In this document: positions 17,583-27,084 of the stretch, one piece after another | How positions within the stretch are numbered: the first letter of the stretch is position 1 | How the letters are laid out: every line of letters begins with the position of its first letter | Assembly: GCF_004799515.1 (NCBI RefSeq) | Contig: NZ_SSMX01000029.1 | Span: forward strand, 1-64,000 | Direction of reading: 5' to 3' | From: Phenylobacterium sp. | GTDB taxonomy: Bacteria > Pseudomonadota > Alphaproteobacteria > Caulobacterales > Caulobacteraceae | DNA: 64,000 nt | Position numbers and translations under genes: made by a program | Notes under the pieces: generated by a model | Database searches by the model: none | What the model saw: the letters and a program-made list of their open reading frames with translations, nothing else | Told to the model about the DNA's origin: nothing

Positions 17583-18497
17583 TCAGGCCGGGGTCGTGGC
17601 GTGCGAGGCCTCAAGGCGGCGCACGCGCACGCGCTTCACCCGGCGCGGATCGGCGGACATCACCTCCAGGACGAAGCCGCCCGGATGGTCGACCGCCTCG
17701 CGCCGCTGCGGCACACGGCCGGCAAGGGCGTTCACCAGGCCGGCCACGGTGTCGATCTCCTCGTCGAGGTCCGGCGGCGCCAGGTCGACGCCGTCGCCGA
17801 TGGCCGCCTCCAGGTCCTCGAGCGGGGTTCGGCCATCGACCACCCAGCTGTCGCCATCGTGCAGGATCGGGGCGTGGCCATCCTCGGCGACGTCGTCGTG
17901 CTCGTCGGATATCTCCCCCACCAGGGTCTCCAGCAGGTCCTCCAGCGTCACCAGCCCGTCGGTGCCGCCGAACTCGTCGATCACCAGGGCCAGGTGGATC
18001 TGCCGCGCGCGCATCTGGCCCAAGAGCTCCACGGCCCGCATGGAGGCTGGGACATAGAGCACCTCGCGCACCAGGTTGTGGCGGCCGGAGAGCACCTGGT
18101 CGGTGGGCTTGGGCTTGCGGACCTTGCGGGCCAGGAGCTTGAAGACGTCCTTGACGTGGACCACGCCCACCGGATCGTCGAGGGTCTCGCGGTAGACCGG
18201 CATGCGGCTGTGCTCGGCCTCGACGAAGCGGCCCACCAGCTCGGAGAAGCTGCAGCTCCGGTCCACCGCCACGATGTCGGCGCGCGGCTGCATGACGTCG
18301 CCCACGCCCAGGTCCTGGAAGGCGCGGGCCTGGCTGACCAGTTCGCCGGTCGCCGCCGCCACATGCGGCTCCGGCGGCGCGGGCTCGTCGGCGTCCGGCC
18401 GGCTGCGGAAACGGTCGAACAGGGACAGGACCCCGCGCGGTTTCGGATGCGCCGGGCGCGGCGGCAGGGGATCGGACGAGGAGTCGGCGTCGGCCAT
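17583..18497 (-). CDS. CorC/HlyC-type CBS-domain protein
   Basis: A 304-residue cytoplasmic protein with a tandem CBS pair at about 65-185 ('VMQPRADIVAVDR' and 'LYVPASMRAVELLGQM', then 'DEFGGTDGLVTLEDLLE') and a CorC/HlyC FAD-like C-terminal domain at about 200-290. It has no DUF21 membrane domain. CorC proteins have been linked to magnesium and cobalt efflux, but the soluble form usually sits beside ybeY and lnt and its exact role is unsettled. It lies 7 bp after ybeY and 7 bp before lnt, so co-transcription is nearly certain. Confidence 0.93.
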   Translation of the reverse strand: MADADSSSDPLPPRPAHPKPRGVLSLFDRFRSRPDADEPAPPEPHVAAATGELVSQARAFQDLGVGDVMQPRADIVAVDRSCSFSELVGRFVEAEHSRMPVYRETLDDPVGVVHVKDVFKLLARKVRKPKPTDQVLSGRHNLVREVLYVPASMRAVELLGQMRARQIHLALVIDEFGGTDGLVTLEDLLETLVGEISDEHDDVAEDGHAPILHDGDSWVVDGRTPLEDLEAAIGDGVDLAPPDLDEEIDTVAGLVNALAGRVPQRREAVDHPGGFVLEVMSADPRRVKRVRVRRLEASHATTPA

Positions 18498-18504
18498 GGT
18501 CGTC

Positions 18505-18960
18505 CTAGCTCGACCCGGCGCGGTAGGGATCGGGAATGCCCAGCCCCGCCAGGACCGCGCGCTCCAGGCCCTCCATCTCCTCGGCCTGGGCGTCGCTCTC
18601 GTGATCGTATCCTAGAAGGTGGAAGACCCCATGCGCCACCAGATGCTGCAGGTGGTGGGCGAGCGGTTTGCCCTGTTCGGCCGCTTCGCGGGCGCAGACG
18701 CCATAGGCCAGCGCCACATCGCCCAGGAAACGCTCAGGGTTCTGCGGCGCGGGGAAGGACAGCACGTTGGTCGGCTTGTCCTGGCCGCGGAAACGGCGGT
18801 TCAGGTCGCGCACGCTGGCGTCGTCGGTGAGCAGCAGGCTGATCCCCTCGCGCACCGCGCCCTCGGAATCCAGCGTCGCCTGGGCGGCGGCCAGCACCAA
18901 GGGCCCCACGTCCTCCAGGGCGTCGGTCCAGGCGGAGTCCTCGACTTCGATATCGATCAA
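18505..18960 (-). CDS. ybeY: Endoribonuclease YbeY
   Basis: A 151-residue zinc-dependent RNase for 16S rRNA 3' maturation and ribosome quality control. The metal-binding pattern 'HGVFHLLGYDHESD' carries the three histidines in H-x3-H-x5-H spacing. 'LNRRFRGQDKPTNVLSFP' is also diagnostic. Its start overlaps the phoH stop by 4 bp, the arrangement typical of translationally coupled phoH-ybeY pairs. Confidence 0.96.
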   Translation of the reverse strand: MIDIEVEDSAWTDALEDVGPLVLAAAQATLDSEGAVREGISLLLTDDASVRDLNRRFRGQDKPTNVLSFPAPQNPERFLGDVALAYGVCAREAAEQGKPLAHHLQHLVAHGVFHLLGYDHESDAQAEEMEGLERAVLAGLGIPDPYRAGSS

Positions 18961-19925
18961 ATCGCCGGTCCTGACCTGGATTGGCCCGCTTTCGCCGCGT
19001 CGGCGTCGTAGGCGCGCACGATACGCTCGACCAGCGGATGGCGGACCACGTCTTCGGCGGAAAAGCGCACCACGCCGATCCCCTTGACGCCTTCCAGCAG
19101 GCCCACGGCATGGGCCAGGCCGCTGTCGCGGATGTTGACCAGGTCGATCTGGGTCGGGTCGCCGGTCACCACCATGCGCGCGCCCTCGCCCAGCCGGGTC
19201 AGCACCATCTTCATCTGCAGGCGCGTGGCGTTCTGCGCCTCGTCGACGATGACGAAGGCGTGCGCAAGCGTGCGGCCGCGCAGGAAGGCGATGGGCGCGA
19301 CCTCGATCTCGCCCTTCTCCCGCCGGCGGCGGAGCTGCTCGGCGCCCAGGATGTCGGTCAGCGCCTCCCAGACCGGCGCCATGTAGGGATCGACCTTCTC
19401 GGTCAGGTCTCCCGGCAGGAACCCGAGCCGCTCGCCGGCCTCCACCGCCGGGCGCGAGACGATCAGCCGGTCGACCTCGCCGCGCAGCAGCAGGCCCGCA
19501 CCGTGCGCCACGGCCAGGAAGGTCTTGCCGGTGCCGGCGGGCCCGAGCCCGAACACCAGCTCGCAGCTCGCCAGCGCCTGCAGGTACTGGGCCTGGGTCG
19601 CGGTCTTGGGCGCCACCTGGCCGCGGCGGCCGACGGGCAGGGCGCCGCTCGGGGCCGTCCCGCCGGAGCGGGCGTTGCCGATGGCTACGCGCACGTCGGC
19701 CTCGGAGATGTCGAGCCCCTGGTCGGCGCGCGCGGCGATGGCCTGGACGGCTTTCTTGGCCTGGCCGCGTCCCTTGGCGGCGCCGGTCAGCGAGACCCCG
19801 CCGCCGGGCGTCTCCACCAGGACGTCGAAGGCGTCCTCGATCAGGGCGGCGTGGCGGGAATTGGCGCCGGCCACCGCGCGGGCGGCGGCGTCGGAGAGGG
19901 TGATGAATTCCGGCGCGCGGCTCAA
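18957..19925 (-). CDS. PhoH-family ATPase
   Basis: A 322-residue cytoplasmic P-loop ATPase. Walker A is '[14 protein letters not shown]' at about 142-155 and Walker B is '[12 protein letters not shown]' at about 235. Family motifs '[18 protein letters not shown]' and '[10 protein letters not shown]' are intact. PhoH proteins next to ybeY are thought to act in RNA metabolism. It overlaps ybeY and miaB by 4 bp each, so three coupled genes link tRNA modification and rRNA processing. Confidence 0.95.
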   Translation of the reverse strand: MSRAPEFITLSDAAARAVAGANSRHAALIEDAFDVLVETPGGGVSLTGAAKGRGQAKKAVQAIAARADQGLDISEADVRVAIGNARSGGTAPSGALPVGRRGQVAPKTATQAQYLQALASCELVFGLGPAGTGKTFLAVAHGAGLLLRGEVDRLIVSRPAVEAGERLGFLPGDLTEKVDPYMAPVWEALTDILGAEQLRRRREKGEIEVAPIAFLRGRTLAHAFVIVDEAQNATRLQMKMVLTRLGEGARMVVTGDPTQIDLVNIRDSGLAHAVGLLEGVKGIGVVRFSAEDVVRHPLVERIVRAYDADAAKAGQSRSGPAI

Positions 19926-21265
19926 CGGGCCTCCAGCTCCTCGACCACGAGGACCCCGCCCAGGCTCATCCGCGCGGCGCTCCCGATCCTGACCGGAACG
20001 ATCTGGCCGATCAGGCGATCCGGCGCCGTGGCGTGGACGGCCTGCAGATAGGGGCTGCGGCCGATCAGCTGGCCGGGATGGCGGCCCGGCCGCTCGAACA
20101 GCACCGGCAGCGTCTTGCCCACCTGGCTCGCGTTGAAGGCGCGGGCCTGTTCGTCCAGCAAGGCGTTCAGCCGCGCCAGCCGCTCGTCCTTCACCGCCTC
20201 GTCCACCTGGCCGGGCATGGCCGAGGCCGGCGTGCCGGGCCGGCGCGAGTACTTGAAGGTGAAGGCGGTGGCGTAGCCCACCTCGCGCACCAGGCTGAGC
20301 GTCGCCTCGAAGTCGGCCTCGCGTTCGCCCGGGAAGCCCACGATGAAGTCGCCGGAGATGGCGATGTCCGGCCGGCTGCTGCGGATCCGCTCCACAAGCC
20401 GCACATAGCTCTCGGCGGTGTGCGCCCGGTTCATGGCCTTCAGGATGCGGTCCGAGCCCGACTGCACCGGCAGGTGCAGGTAAGGCATCAGCTCGGGCAG
20501 CTCCCCATGCGCGGCGATCAGGGCCTCATCCATGTCGCGCGGGTGGCTCGTCGTATAGCGGATGCGCTCGATCCCCGGGATCGCCGCCAGCCGCCGCGCC
20601 AGGGCCGCCAGGCCGCCTTCGCCCGCGTAGGCGTTGACGTTCTGGCCCAGCAAGGTGACCTCGCGCACGCCCTGGGCGGCCAGGTCGCGGGCCTCGGCCT
20701 CGATGGCGGCAGGCGCGCGCGACCATTCGGGGCCGCGGGTATAGGGCACCACACAAAAGGTGCAGAACTTGTCGCAGCCCTCCTGCACGGTCAGGAAGGC
20801 GGTGACGCCCTCGGCGCGGCGGCCGGCGGGCGCCAGCGCGTCGAACTTCTCATCGGCGGCGAATTCGGCCGACAGCCGCTCGCCCCGGGCGCGGTGGCTG
20901 CGGGCGATCAGTTCCGGCAATTGGTGATAGGCCTGCGGGCCGACCACGAGATCCACTGCCGGCTGGCGGCGCAGGATCTCCTCGCCCTCGGCCTGGGCGA
21001 CGCAGCCGGCGACAGCGATGGTCATGCGCGATCCGCCCTCGGCCAGGCGCTCCTCGCGCATCTCCTTCAGCTTGCCGAGCTCGGAATAGACCTTCTCGGT
21101 GGCCTTCTCGCGGATGTGGCAGGTGTTCAGCACCACCAGGTCCGCGCCCTCCGGGGTCTCGGTCATGGCGTAGCCCAGCGGGGCCAGGACATCGGCCATC
21201 CGCTCGCTGTCGTAGACGTTCATCTGACAGCCGTAGGTCTTGATGAACAGGCGCTTGGCGGGCAT
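19922..21265 (-). CDS. miaB: tRNA-2-methylthio-N6-dimethylallyladenosine synthase
   Basis: This 447-residue radical-SAM methylthiotransferase acts on i6A37 of tRNA. N-terminal UPF0004 cysteines lie in '[15 protein letters not shown]', 'NTCHIREKA' and 'AGCVAQAEG'. The radical SAM cluster motif is '[18 protein letters not shown]', and a TRAM domain closes the protein. I chose the ATG of [12 protein letters not shown]. The longer in-frame reading extends into two intergenic hairpins and has no family support. The gene follows fur by 83 bp. Confidence 0.96.
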   Translation of the reverse strand: MPAKRLFIKTYGCQMNVYDSERMADVLAPLGYAMTETPEGADLVVLNTCHIREKATEKVYSELGKLKEMREERLAEGGSRMTIAVAGCVAQAEGEEILRRQPAVDLVVGPQAYHQLPELIARSHRARGERLSAEFAADEKFDALAPAGRRAEGVTAFLTVQEGCDKFCTFCVVPYTRGPEWSRAPAAIEAEARDLAAQGVREVTLLGQNVNAYAGEGGLAALARRLAAIPGIERIRYTTSHPRDMDEALIAAHGELPELMPYLHLPVQSGSDRILKAMNRAHTAESYVRLVERIRSSRPDIAISGDFIVGFPGEREADFEATLSLVREVGYATAFTFKYSRRPGTPASAMPGQVDEAVKDERLARLNALLDEQARAFNASQVGKTLPVLFERPGRHPGQLIGRSPYLQAVHATAPDRLIGQIVPVRIGSAARMSLGGVLVVEELEAR

Positions 21266-21276
21266 GGCCAGGTTAT

Positions 21277-21334
21277 GGGGTTCGCGAACCCCTGGCGCAA
21301 GTTCAGCGCTCTGGATCCCGGCCTTCGCCGGGAT
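21277..21334. repeat. Two inverted repeats between fur and miaB
   Basis: GGGGTTCGCGAACCCC at 21277-21292 is a perfect 16-bp palindrome only 11 bp before the miaB start codon. ATCCCGGC-CTTC-GCCGGGAT at 21315-21334 is a second hairpin and belongs to a short intergenic repeat common in many Proteobacteria. In mRNA the first could mask the miaB translation start. Confidence 0.6.
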
Positions 21335-21348
21335 GAGTCGCTGCGCGC

Positions 21349-21762
21349 TCACTTCTCCTCGATCGGCATGCCGTAGAGTTCGAGGCGGTGGTCCACCAGC
21401 CGGTAGCCGAGCCGTTTGGCGATCGCCTCCTGCAGAGCCTCGATCTCGTCGTCCATGAATTCGACGACCTTGCCGGTCTTCATGTCGATCAGGTGGTCGT
21501 GGTGCTGGTCGGGGTGCTCCTCGTAGCGGGAGCGGCCGTCGCGGAAGTCGTGGCGGGTGATGATGCCCGCTTCGTCGAACAGACGCACGGTCCGGTAGAC
21601 GGTGGCGATGGAGATATGCGGGTCCACCGCGTGGGCGCGGCGGTGCAGCTCCTCCACGTCGGGGTGGTCATGGGCGTCGGACAGCACGCGGGCGATCACC
21701 CGCCGCTGTTCGGTCATGCGCATGCCCTTCTCGATGCAGAGCTTCTCGATGCGGTCCGACAC
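21349..21762 (-). CDS. fur: Ferric uptake regulator, Fur family
   Basis: A 137-residue metal-responsive repressor with an N-terminal winged helix ('[18 protein letters not shown]') and a C-terminal dimerisation domain with metal ligands in '[19 protein letters not shown]'. The protein has only one cysteine (CIEKG near the N-terminus) and lacks the CxxC structural zinc sites of E. coli Fur, as in other alphaproteobacterial Fur/Mur proteins. It follows rimI by 35 bp on the same strand. Whether it answers to iron or manganese cannot be decided from the sequence. Confidence 0.94.
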   Translation of the reverse strand: MSDRIEKLCIEKGMRMTEQRRVIARVLSDAHDHPDVEELHRRAHAVDPHISIATVYRTVRLFDEAGIITRHDFRDGRSRYEEHPDQHHDHLIDMKTGKVVEFMDDEIEALQEAIAKRLGYRLVDHRLELYGMPIEEK

Positions 21763-21797
21763 GGGCCTCTCCTTCCCCCAACGAAGAGAAGATAGGT

Positions 21798-22259
21798 CTA
21801 AGCGGCGGCGGCGTTAAGGTCGAGACGCATCACCAGGGCGTCCACAAAACCCTGCGGCCGGCGGTCGTAGTAGGACTTGCGCAGGCCGGTGCTCCGGAAG
21901 CCCAGGCCCTTGTAGAGGGCGATGGCCGGGTCGTTGTCGACGGCCACCTCCAGGAAGACCTCCGCGGCGTCCAGGGCGCGGGCGGCGGGCAGGCTGGCGG
22001 CGATCAGGGCGCGGGCGACGCCGCGGCGGCGCGCGGCGGTCGCCACCCCCAGGGTCAGCACCTCCATCTCGCCAGCGGCGACGCGGCAGAGGATGAGGCC
22101 GAGCGGCGCGCCCGCCTCGTCGGTGGCGAGGAAGCCATAAATGCCCGCGCCCTCCAACAGGTCCTCGAACTCGTCGTCGCGCCAGGAGGCCGGGAAGGCC
22201 TGCGCATGCACGGCGGCCATTGCCTCGCACTCGGCGGCCGTGCAGCGGATCAGGTTCAT
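21798..22259 (-). CDS. rimI: Ribosomal protein S18-alanine N-acetyltransferase
   Basis: A 153-residue GNAT enzyme. The acetyl-CoA-binding pattern is 'VATAARRRGVARALI', followed by 'FLEVAVDNDPAIALYKGLGF', the RimI hallmark, and 'YYDRRPQGFVDALVM'. It overlaps tsaB by 4 bp, the conserved tsaB-rimI pair, and precedes fur. The call is firm by sequence and context; other acetylation targets are possible in vivo. Confidence 0.92.
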   Translation of the reverse strand: MNLIRCTAAECEAMAAVHAQAFPASWRDDEFEDLLEGAGIYGFLATDEAGAPLGLILCRVAAGEMEVLTLGVATAARRRGVARALIAASLPAARALDAAEVFLEVAVDNDPAIALYKGLGFRSTGLRKSYYDRRPQGFVDALVMRLDLNAAAA

Positions 22260-22900
22260 GCGGGCAAGGCGGAGGCCGGCAGCTTGGCGTCCGGCGCGCG
22301 CAGGTAGAGCGGCTTCAGCGGCCCGCTCGCGCGGCCGGCGGCGAGGCGGGCGACCTGGCGGGCGTCGGCGCCTTCCGCCTCGATCACCCGCGCGCCCGGC
22401 GCGAAGTCGGCCAGGAGGGCCGCGCCGGAGCCCACCAGGGCGAAGGGCCGGCCCTGCGACAGCTCCGCGATCCGGGCGGCGGCCACCTCGGCGGTGAGCG
22501 CGTCCGGCGCCATCAGCGCCCGTCCGTCCTCGAAGGCCTGCAGGTAGAGCTGGCCGCGCCGCGCGTCGACGGCCGGGAAGACCAGGCCTTCGCCCTCAGC
22601 GGCCAGCGCCTCCAGGGTCCCGATTCCGACTGTGGATGTATCCAGCGCCAGCGCCAGGCCCTTGGCGAAGGCGACGCCGACCCTCAGGCCCGTGAAGGAG
22701 CCCGGCCCGACGGTGACGGCGATACGTTCCAGGCGCTCGAAGGCGATCCCGGCCTCGGCCATCACATCACGCGCCATGGGCGCCAGCCGCTCCTGATGGC
22801 CGCGCGCCATCACCTCGCGCGCCGAGGCCAGCACGCGATCTCCGTCAAGGACGGCGACCGAACAGCTGGAAAGACAGGTATCGAGGCCGAGGATCAACAT
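22256..22900 (-). CDS. tsaB: tRNA threonylcarbamoyladenosine biosynthesis protein TsaB
   Basis: A 214-residue ASKHA-fold partner of TsaD and TsaE in t6A37 formation. The start 'MLILGLDTCLSSCSVAV' and the family motif 'VTVGPGSFTGLRVGVAFAKG' are unmistakable. TsaB is catalytically inert and scaffolds the complex. It is coupled to rimI by a 4-bp overlap; a short repeat-like gap of about 70 bp separates it from the nifU-like gene upstream. Confidence 0.95.
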   Translation of the reverse strand: MLILGLDTCLSSCSVAVLDGDRVLASAREVMARGHQERLAPMARDVMAEAGIAFERLERIAVTVGPGSFTGLRVGVAFAKGLALALDTSTVGIGTLEALAAEGEGLVFPAVDARRGQLYLQAFEDGRALMAPDALTAEVAAARIAELSQGRPFALVGSGAALLADFAPGARVIEAEGADARQVARLAAGRASGPLKPLYLRAPDAKLPASALPA

Positions 22901-22971
22901 TGAAGCCGGTGATAGTCCATGGGTCCCGGCTCGGCCTACGGGCTTCGCCCTCCGTTGGCCGGGACGACGGC

Positions 22972-23547
22972 TTAAAGAGTCTGTTCGACCGCCGTCACTT
23001 CCGGGACGTAGTGCTTGAGCATGTTCTCCACGCCCGCCTTAAGGGTCGCCGAGGACGACGGACAGCCGGAGCAGGCGCCGCGCATGTTCAGATAGACCAC
23101 GCCGGTCTTGTCGTCGAAGCGGCTGAACAGGATGTCCCCGCCATCCTGGGCCACGGCCGGGCGGATGCGGGTGTCGAGCAGGTCCTTGATCTCGGCCACA
23201 ATCTGGGCGGTCTCGCCCTCGTAGACGCCCTCGTCATGCCCGCCGGCCTGGTCGTCGCCTTCGCTGGCGAACAGCGGCTGGCCGGAGGTGAAGTGGTCCA
23301 TGATCGCCGCCAGGATGGGCGCCTTCACATGGCTCCAGTCCCGCTCGGCGTCCTTGCCGACCGTTAGGAAGTCGGGGCCGAAGAACACCCGCTCCACGCC
23401 CTCGATGGCGAAGAGTTCGACGGCGAGCGGTGAAGCGGCGGCGGCCTCGGCGTCGCGGAAGTCGCGCGTGCCCTCGCCCATGACCTCACGGCCGGGCAGG
23501 AACTTCAGCACCTCGGGGTTCGGCGTGGGTTCGGTCTGGATGAACAT
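22972..23547 (-). CDS. NifU-like Fe-S scaffold/carrier (Nfu type)
   Basis: A 191-residue protein with an Nfu N-terminal domain ('FIQTEPTPNPEVLKFLPGR') and a NifU C-terminal domain carrying the cluster-binding CxxC in 'MRGACSGCPSSSATLKAG'. Such proteins hold a bridging [4Fe-4S] cluster and pass it to client enzymes. MiaB, encoded in the same gene run, is a known client of Nfu in other bacteria, a suggestive but unproven link. I used the ATG at MFIQTE; the 14 preceding codons are not family-like. Confidence 0.94.
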   Translation of the reverse strand: MFIQTEPTPNPEVLKFLPGREVMGEGTRDFRDAEAAAASPLAVELFAIEGVERVFFGPDFLTVGKDAERDWSHVKAPILAAIMDHFTSGQPLFASEGDDQAGGHDEGVYEGETAQIVAEIKDLLDTRIRPAVAQDGGDILFSRFDDKTGVVYLNMRGACSGCPSSSATLKAGVENMLKHYVPEVTAVEQTL

Positions 23548-23592
23548 GGGCCAGATGTGGCGCGTGTGGGGGCGGAGCGCAACTCCCACTCC

Positions 23593-24075
23593 TTACGCCA
23601 GGTCCGCGATCTCCGCGTCGGTGAGGTCGCCGGGCACGACCGTCACCGGCACCTTGCGGCCGCCCCAGCTGACGCCTTCCTTGGCCAGCGAGGCCACCAG
23701 CGGGCCTGGGCCGCGCCCGCCCACCGCGGCGGCCAGCACCAGAATCTTGATGTCCGGATCGGCGGCGATGGCCTCGCGCAAACCCGCGCGCAGGGTCTCG
23801 GCGCGGCGGATCAAGAGCTCCGGCGGCTGGCCGGTCTCGGCCAGCACCAGCTCGGCGGGCTGGCTGAGCGCGGCCTCGGCCTCCTCGCGCGCCTGGCGCT
23901 CCAGCTCGTCGCGTACGCCCGACCAGTGCTCGAAATACTCCGGCTCGATGACCCGCAGCAGGGCCACGTGGCCGCCGGTGGAGCGCGCCCGGCGGCAGGC
24001 GAAGCGCAGCGCCGCCTGGAACTCCGGCGTGTCGTCGGCGACGACCAGGAACTTGCGGGGGCTGGCAGCGCTCAT
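23593..24075 (-). CDS. Universal stress protein (UspA family)
   Basis: A 160-residue single UspA domain. The start 'KFLVVADDTPEFQAALRF' and the late 'VLAAAVGGRGPGPLVASL' match the fold, and the G-x2-G-x9-G ATP-binding pattern is only partly kept. The targets of such proteins are poorly defined. It lies 45 bp before the nifU-like gene on the same strand and 40 bp after trpS. Confidence 0.88.
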   Translation of the reverse strand: MSAASPRKFLVVADDTPEFQAALRFACRRARSTGGHVALLRVIEPEYFEHWSGVRDELERQAREEAEAALSQPAELVLAETGQPPELLIRRAETLRAGLREAIAADPDIKILVLAAAVGGRGPGPLVASLAKEGVSWGGRKVPVTVVPGDLTDAEIADLA

Positions 24076-24115
24076 CGCCGCGGACGGTGCGGCGCCGCTT
24101 GCGTGGTGGCAAGGC

Positions 24116-25150
24116 TCAGCCGGCCCAGTAACCCACGATGCGCTTGACCTCCGCGAGCGTCGGTTCGGCGACGGCCCGCGCCCGCTCCGCCCCGGCGGCC
24201 AGGATGCGGTCGATCTCGGCGGGATCGGCCAGCAGGCGGCGCATCTCCCCGCCGATCGGGCCCATCACCGAGACGGCGAGGTCGGCGAGCTTCGGCTTGA
24301 ACGCCCCGAAGCCCTGGCCGGCGAATTCGCCGAGCACGTCCTGCGCCGTGCGGCCCGACAGCGCCGCATAGACGCCCACCAGGTTCTCCGCCTCCGGCCG
24401 CGCCTTCAGCTCGTCCAGCGTCTCCGGCAGCGGCTCCGGATCGGTGCGGGCCTTGCGGACCTTCTGCGAGATGGCGTCGGCGTCGTCGGTCAGGTTGATG
24501 CGCGAATAGTCAGACGGATCGGACTTGCTCATCTTCACCTTGCCGTCGCGCAGGGACATGATCCGCGCGCCCGGCCCCTGGGTCAGGGCGTCCGGCAGCG
24601 GGAAGAAGCCCGGCGCCTCGAAGTCATGGTTGAACTTGGCCGCGATGTCGCGGGTCAGCTCCAGGTGCTGGCGCTGGTCCTCGCCCACCGGCACGTGGGT
24701 GGCCTTGTAGACCAGGATGTCGGCGGCCTGCAGCACCGGGTAGGTGTAGAGGCCGACGCTGGAGCGCTCCTTGTGCTTGCCGGCCTTGTCCTTGAACTGG
24801 GTCATCCGGTCGAGCCAGCCCAGGCGCGCCACGCAGTTGAAGATCCAGGCGAGCTCGGCGTGGGCCGGCACGGCGGACTGGGCGAAGATGTTGGCCACCT
24901 TGGGATCGAGGCCGGTGGCCAGATAGGCCGCGGCGATCTCGCGGACGTTGGACTTCAGCTTGGACGGGTCGACCCATTCGGTGAGCGCGTGAAGGTCGGC
25001 CACGAAGATGAAGGTCTCGATCTCGTGCTGCAGGCGCGCGAACTTCACCAGAGCGCCCAGGTAGTTGCCCAGGTGCAGGTCGCCGGTCGGCTGGACGCCG
25101 GAGAGCACGCGTTGCGGGCCCGCGTAGGGGGCCGGAGCTTGGTCGGTCAT
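24116..25150 (-). CDS. trpS: Tryptophanyl-tRNA synthetase
   Basis: A 344-residue class I aminoacyl-tRNA synthetase. The HIGH-type signature is seen in '[15 protein letters not shown]' and KMSKS is exact in '[16 protein letters not shown]'. The length is normal. It lies after murJ, about 155 bp away, and is probably co-transcribed with usp. Confidence 0.97.
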   Translation of the reverse strand: MTDQAPAPYAGPQRVLSGVQPTGDLHLGNYLGALVKFARLQHEIETFIFVADLHALTEWVDPSKLKSNVREIAAAYLATGLDPKVANIFAQSAVPAHAELAWIFNCVARLGWLDRMTQFKDKAGKHKERSSVGLYTYPVLQAADILVYKATHVPVGEDQRQHLELTRDIAAKFNHDFEAPGFFPLPDALTQGPGARIMSLRDGKVKMSKSDPSDYSRINLTDDADAISQKVRKARTDPEPLPETLDELKARPEAENLVGVYAALSGRTAQDVLGEFAGQGFGAFKPKLADLAVSVMGPIGGEMRRLLADPAEIDRILAAGAERARAVAEPTLAEVKRIVGYWAG

Positions 25151-25291
25151 GAGTTGAGGCTTCTCGGAAGTTTGGCGCGCGGGCGCAAGGCCCGGGGTGA
25201 AACGGGTCAGCGGATCAACGCCATCGCCAGGTCAGGTGCGCGCGGGAAGCCATGACGGCTGAATAGTCGCCGAGGCCGGTCGCGGCAAGCC

Positions 25292-25319
25292 TCAGCCCAG
25301 GTCCCGTCAGCCCAGGTCC
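25292..25319. repeat. 13-bp tandem direct repeat at the murJ stop codon
   Basis: TCAGCCCAGGTCC occurs twice, at 25292-25304 and 25307-25319. The second copy encodes the last MurJ codons and its stop. It looks like a small local duplication of the gene end and has no evident function. Confidence 0.7.
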
Positions 25320-26959
25320 TGGGCGCCGGGGACGGTTTTGTTGCTCTCGCCGGGCCTGCGCCGCAGCGCGCCCTTCACCTCGGCGATCGTGAGGCCGCCC
25401 GAAGCGAACAGCAGGAACGGGAAGGCCACGGCGGCCAGGGCGCTCAGGGAGACGATCACGATCTCCTTTGGCCCCAAGGGACCCAGGCGATGGCCATGCA
25501 GTAGGCCCTCGATCGCCGGCCGGAAATGGGAGGCCGTCGCCAGCAACCCACCCAGGACCGCGCTGGCCACCACGACGCGGATCAGGCGCGAGATGGTCTT
25601 GGCGCTGGGCTCGTAGAGACCTCGCCTGTGCAGGGCCCCCAGCATCAGCAGGACGTTGACCCAGGCCGCGAGACTGGTGGCCGCCGCGATCCCGGCCACG
25701 CCGACGAAATGGAACAGGGTCACGCCGGCGACGACGTTCACCGCAGCCGAGATCAGGGTGTAGCGCATCGGGGCGCGGGTATCCTGGCTGGCGAAGAACA
25801 CGCGGTTGAACAACTGGGCTAGGACGAAGGCCGGGACACCCCAGCCGTACTGCAGCAGGGCGCTGGCCGTCGCCTGGGCGTCGAAATGGGTGAACTCGCC
25901 GCGGGTGTAGAGCCCGTCGATGAGGAAGTAGGGCATGGCGACCAGGGCGGCGGCGGCCGGCAGGCTGAGCGCCAGGGAGAACACCACCGCCTCGTCGATG
26001 GCCTTGTGCCCGCCGAGCTTGTCGCCCGCGTGCACGTGGCGCGACAGACGGGGCAGCAGCGCCACGCCGATGGCCACGCCCACCAGGCTTTGCGGCAGCA
26101 TGTAGAGCCGGTCACAGACCGTCAGCCAGCTTCGCGCGCCGTTCACCTGGCTGACCAGCATGCTGGAGATGAAGATGTTCACCTGCGCGCCGCTGGCGGC
26201 GATGGCGCCGGGGACGGCCAGGCCGATAAGCGCCCGGATCGCGGGCGTCAGGCGCGGACGGCGGATGTCGACATTGGCGCCCGACCTGCGCACGCCCCAC
26301 CACAGGAGCGCCGCCTGGGAGACTCCCGCGACGATCACCCCCCAGGAGGCATAATAGGCGGCCTGCAAGGTGTTGTGCGCCGGCCAGACGGCGATGAGGG
26401 TCCAAAGGTTCAACAGGATCGGGGCGGCGGCGGAGAAGATGAAGCGGTTGCGCCCGTTCAGCACGCCGGACAGGTGCGCGTAGATCGCCATGCACGGCAG
26501 ATAGGGCATCATGATCTGGGTCAGCCGAACCGCCAGATCGTGCTTCGGACCGAGGAAACCGGGCGCGATCAGGTACATCAGCCACGGCATGGACAGCTCG
26601 GCCAGGATGGTGACCGCGATCGCGCCCGCCGCCAGGACCGCCATGGCGTCGGCGGCCAGGAGATCCGCCGCCTCTTCGCCCTCGGTGGCGAGCGCCTTGG
26701 AGTAGGCCGGCACGAAGGCCGAGGCGAAAGCGCCCTCGGCGAAGATTCGCCGGAAGAGGTTCGGGAACGAAAAGCCCATGTTGTAGGCGTCGGCGGCGAA
26801 GGTGGCGCTGGCGCCCAGGTAGTAGGTGATCGCCAGGTCGCGCGCGAAGCCCAACACCCGGCTGATCAGGGTGAAGAACGAATAGACCATGGACGACCGG
26901 ATCAGCCCGCCCGTCTTGGCGGCCGCCGGCTTCGCGGTGGGAGTGGCGGTCACGGACAT
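25307..26959 (-). CDS. murJ: Lipid II flippase MurJ (MviN)
   Basis: A 550-residue integral membrane protein of the MOP superfamily with about 14 membrane helices, which moves lipid II across the inner membrane for peptidoglycan synthesis. N-terminal 'SSMVYSFFTLISRVLGFARD' and 'NMGFSFPNLFRRIFAEGAF' are diagnostic, with essential arginines in those segments. The ATG at MSVTATPTAK is preceded by sequence without a strong ribosome site. The neighbourhood with trpS is conserved in related bacteria. Confidence 0.96.
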   Translation of the reverse strand: MSVTATPTAKPAAAKTGGLIRSSMVYSFFTLISRVLGFARDLAITYYLGASATFAADAYNMGFSFPNLFRRIFAEGAFASAFVPAYSKALATEGEEAADLLAADAMAVLAAGAIAVTILAELSMPWLMYLIAPGFLGPKHDLAVRLTQIMMPYLPCMAIYAHLSGVLNGRNRFIFSAAAPILLNLWTLIAVWPAHNTLQAAYYASWGVIVAGVSQAALLWWGVRRSGANVDIRRPRLTPAIRALIGLAVPGAIAASGAQVNIFISSMLVSQVNGARSWLTVCDRLYMLPQSLVGVAIGVALLPRLSRHVHAGDKLGGHKAIDEAVVFSLALSLPAAAALVAMPYFLIDGLYTRGEFTHFDAQATASALLQYGWGVPAFVLAQLFNRVFFASQDTRAPMRYTLISAAVNVVAGVTLFHFVGVAGIAAATSLAAWVNVLLMLGALHRRGLYEPSAKTISRLIRVVVASAVLGGLLATASHFRPAIEGLLHGHRLGPLGPKEIVIVSLSALAAVAFPFLLFASGGLTIAEVKGALRRRPGESNKTVPGAQDLG

Positions 26960-27084
26960 CTCGGACGGCGACGAGTCACAGCCCGCAAACTAGCGCGAGG
27001 GCAGCCGCCGCGCGCGGTGCAATTTGGCGCGCGGCGCTGGATTCCGGATCGCGGTCCAGGCGGCGTCCGGGACGACGCTTTGCG

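Noticed and set aside
26960..27084. Possible repeat copy between murJ and the DUF1080 gene
   Set aside because: A short stretch (CTGGATTCC, CGGGACGACG) recalls intergenic repeats, but the inverted arms are too weak to define an element.
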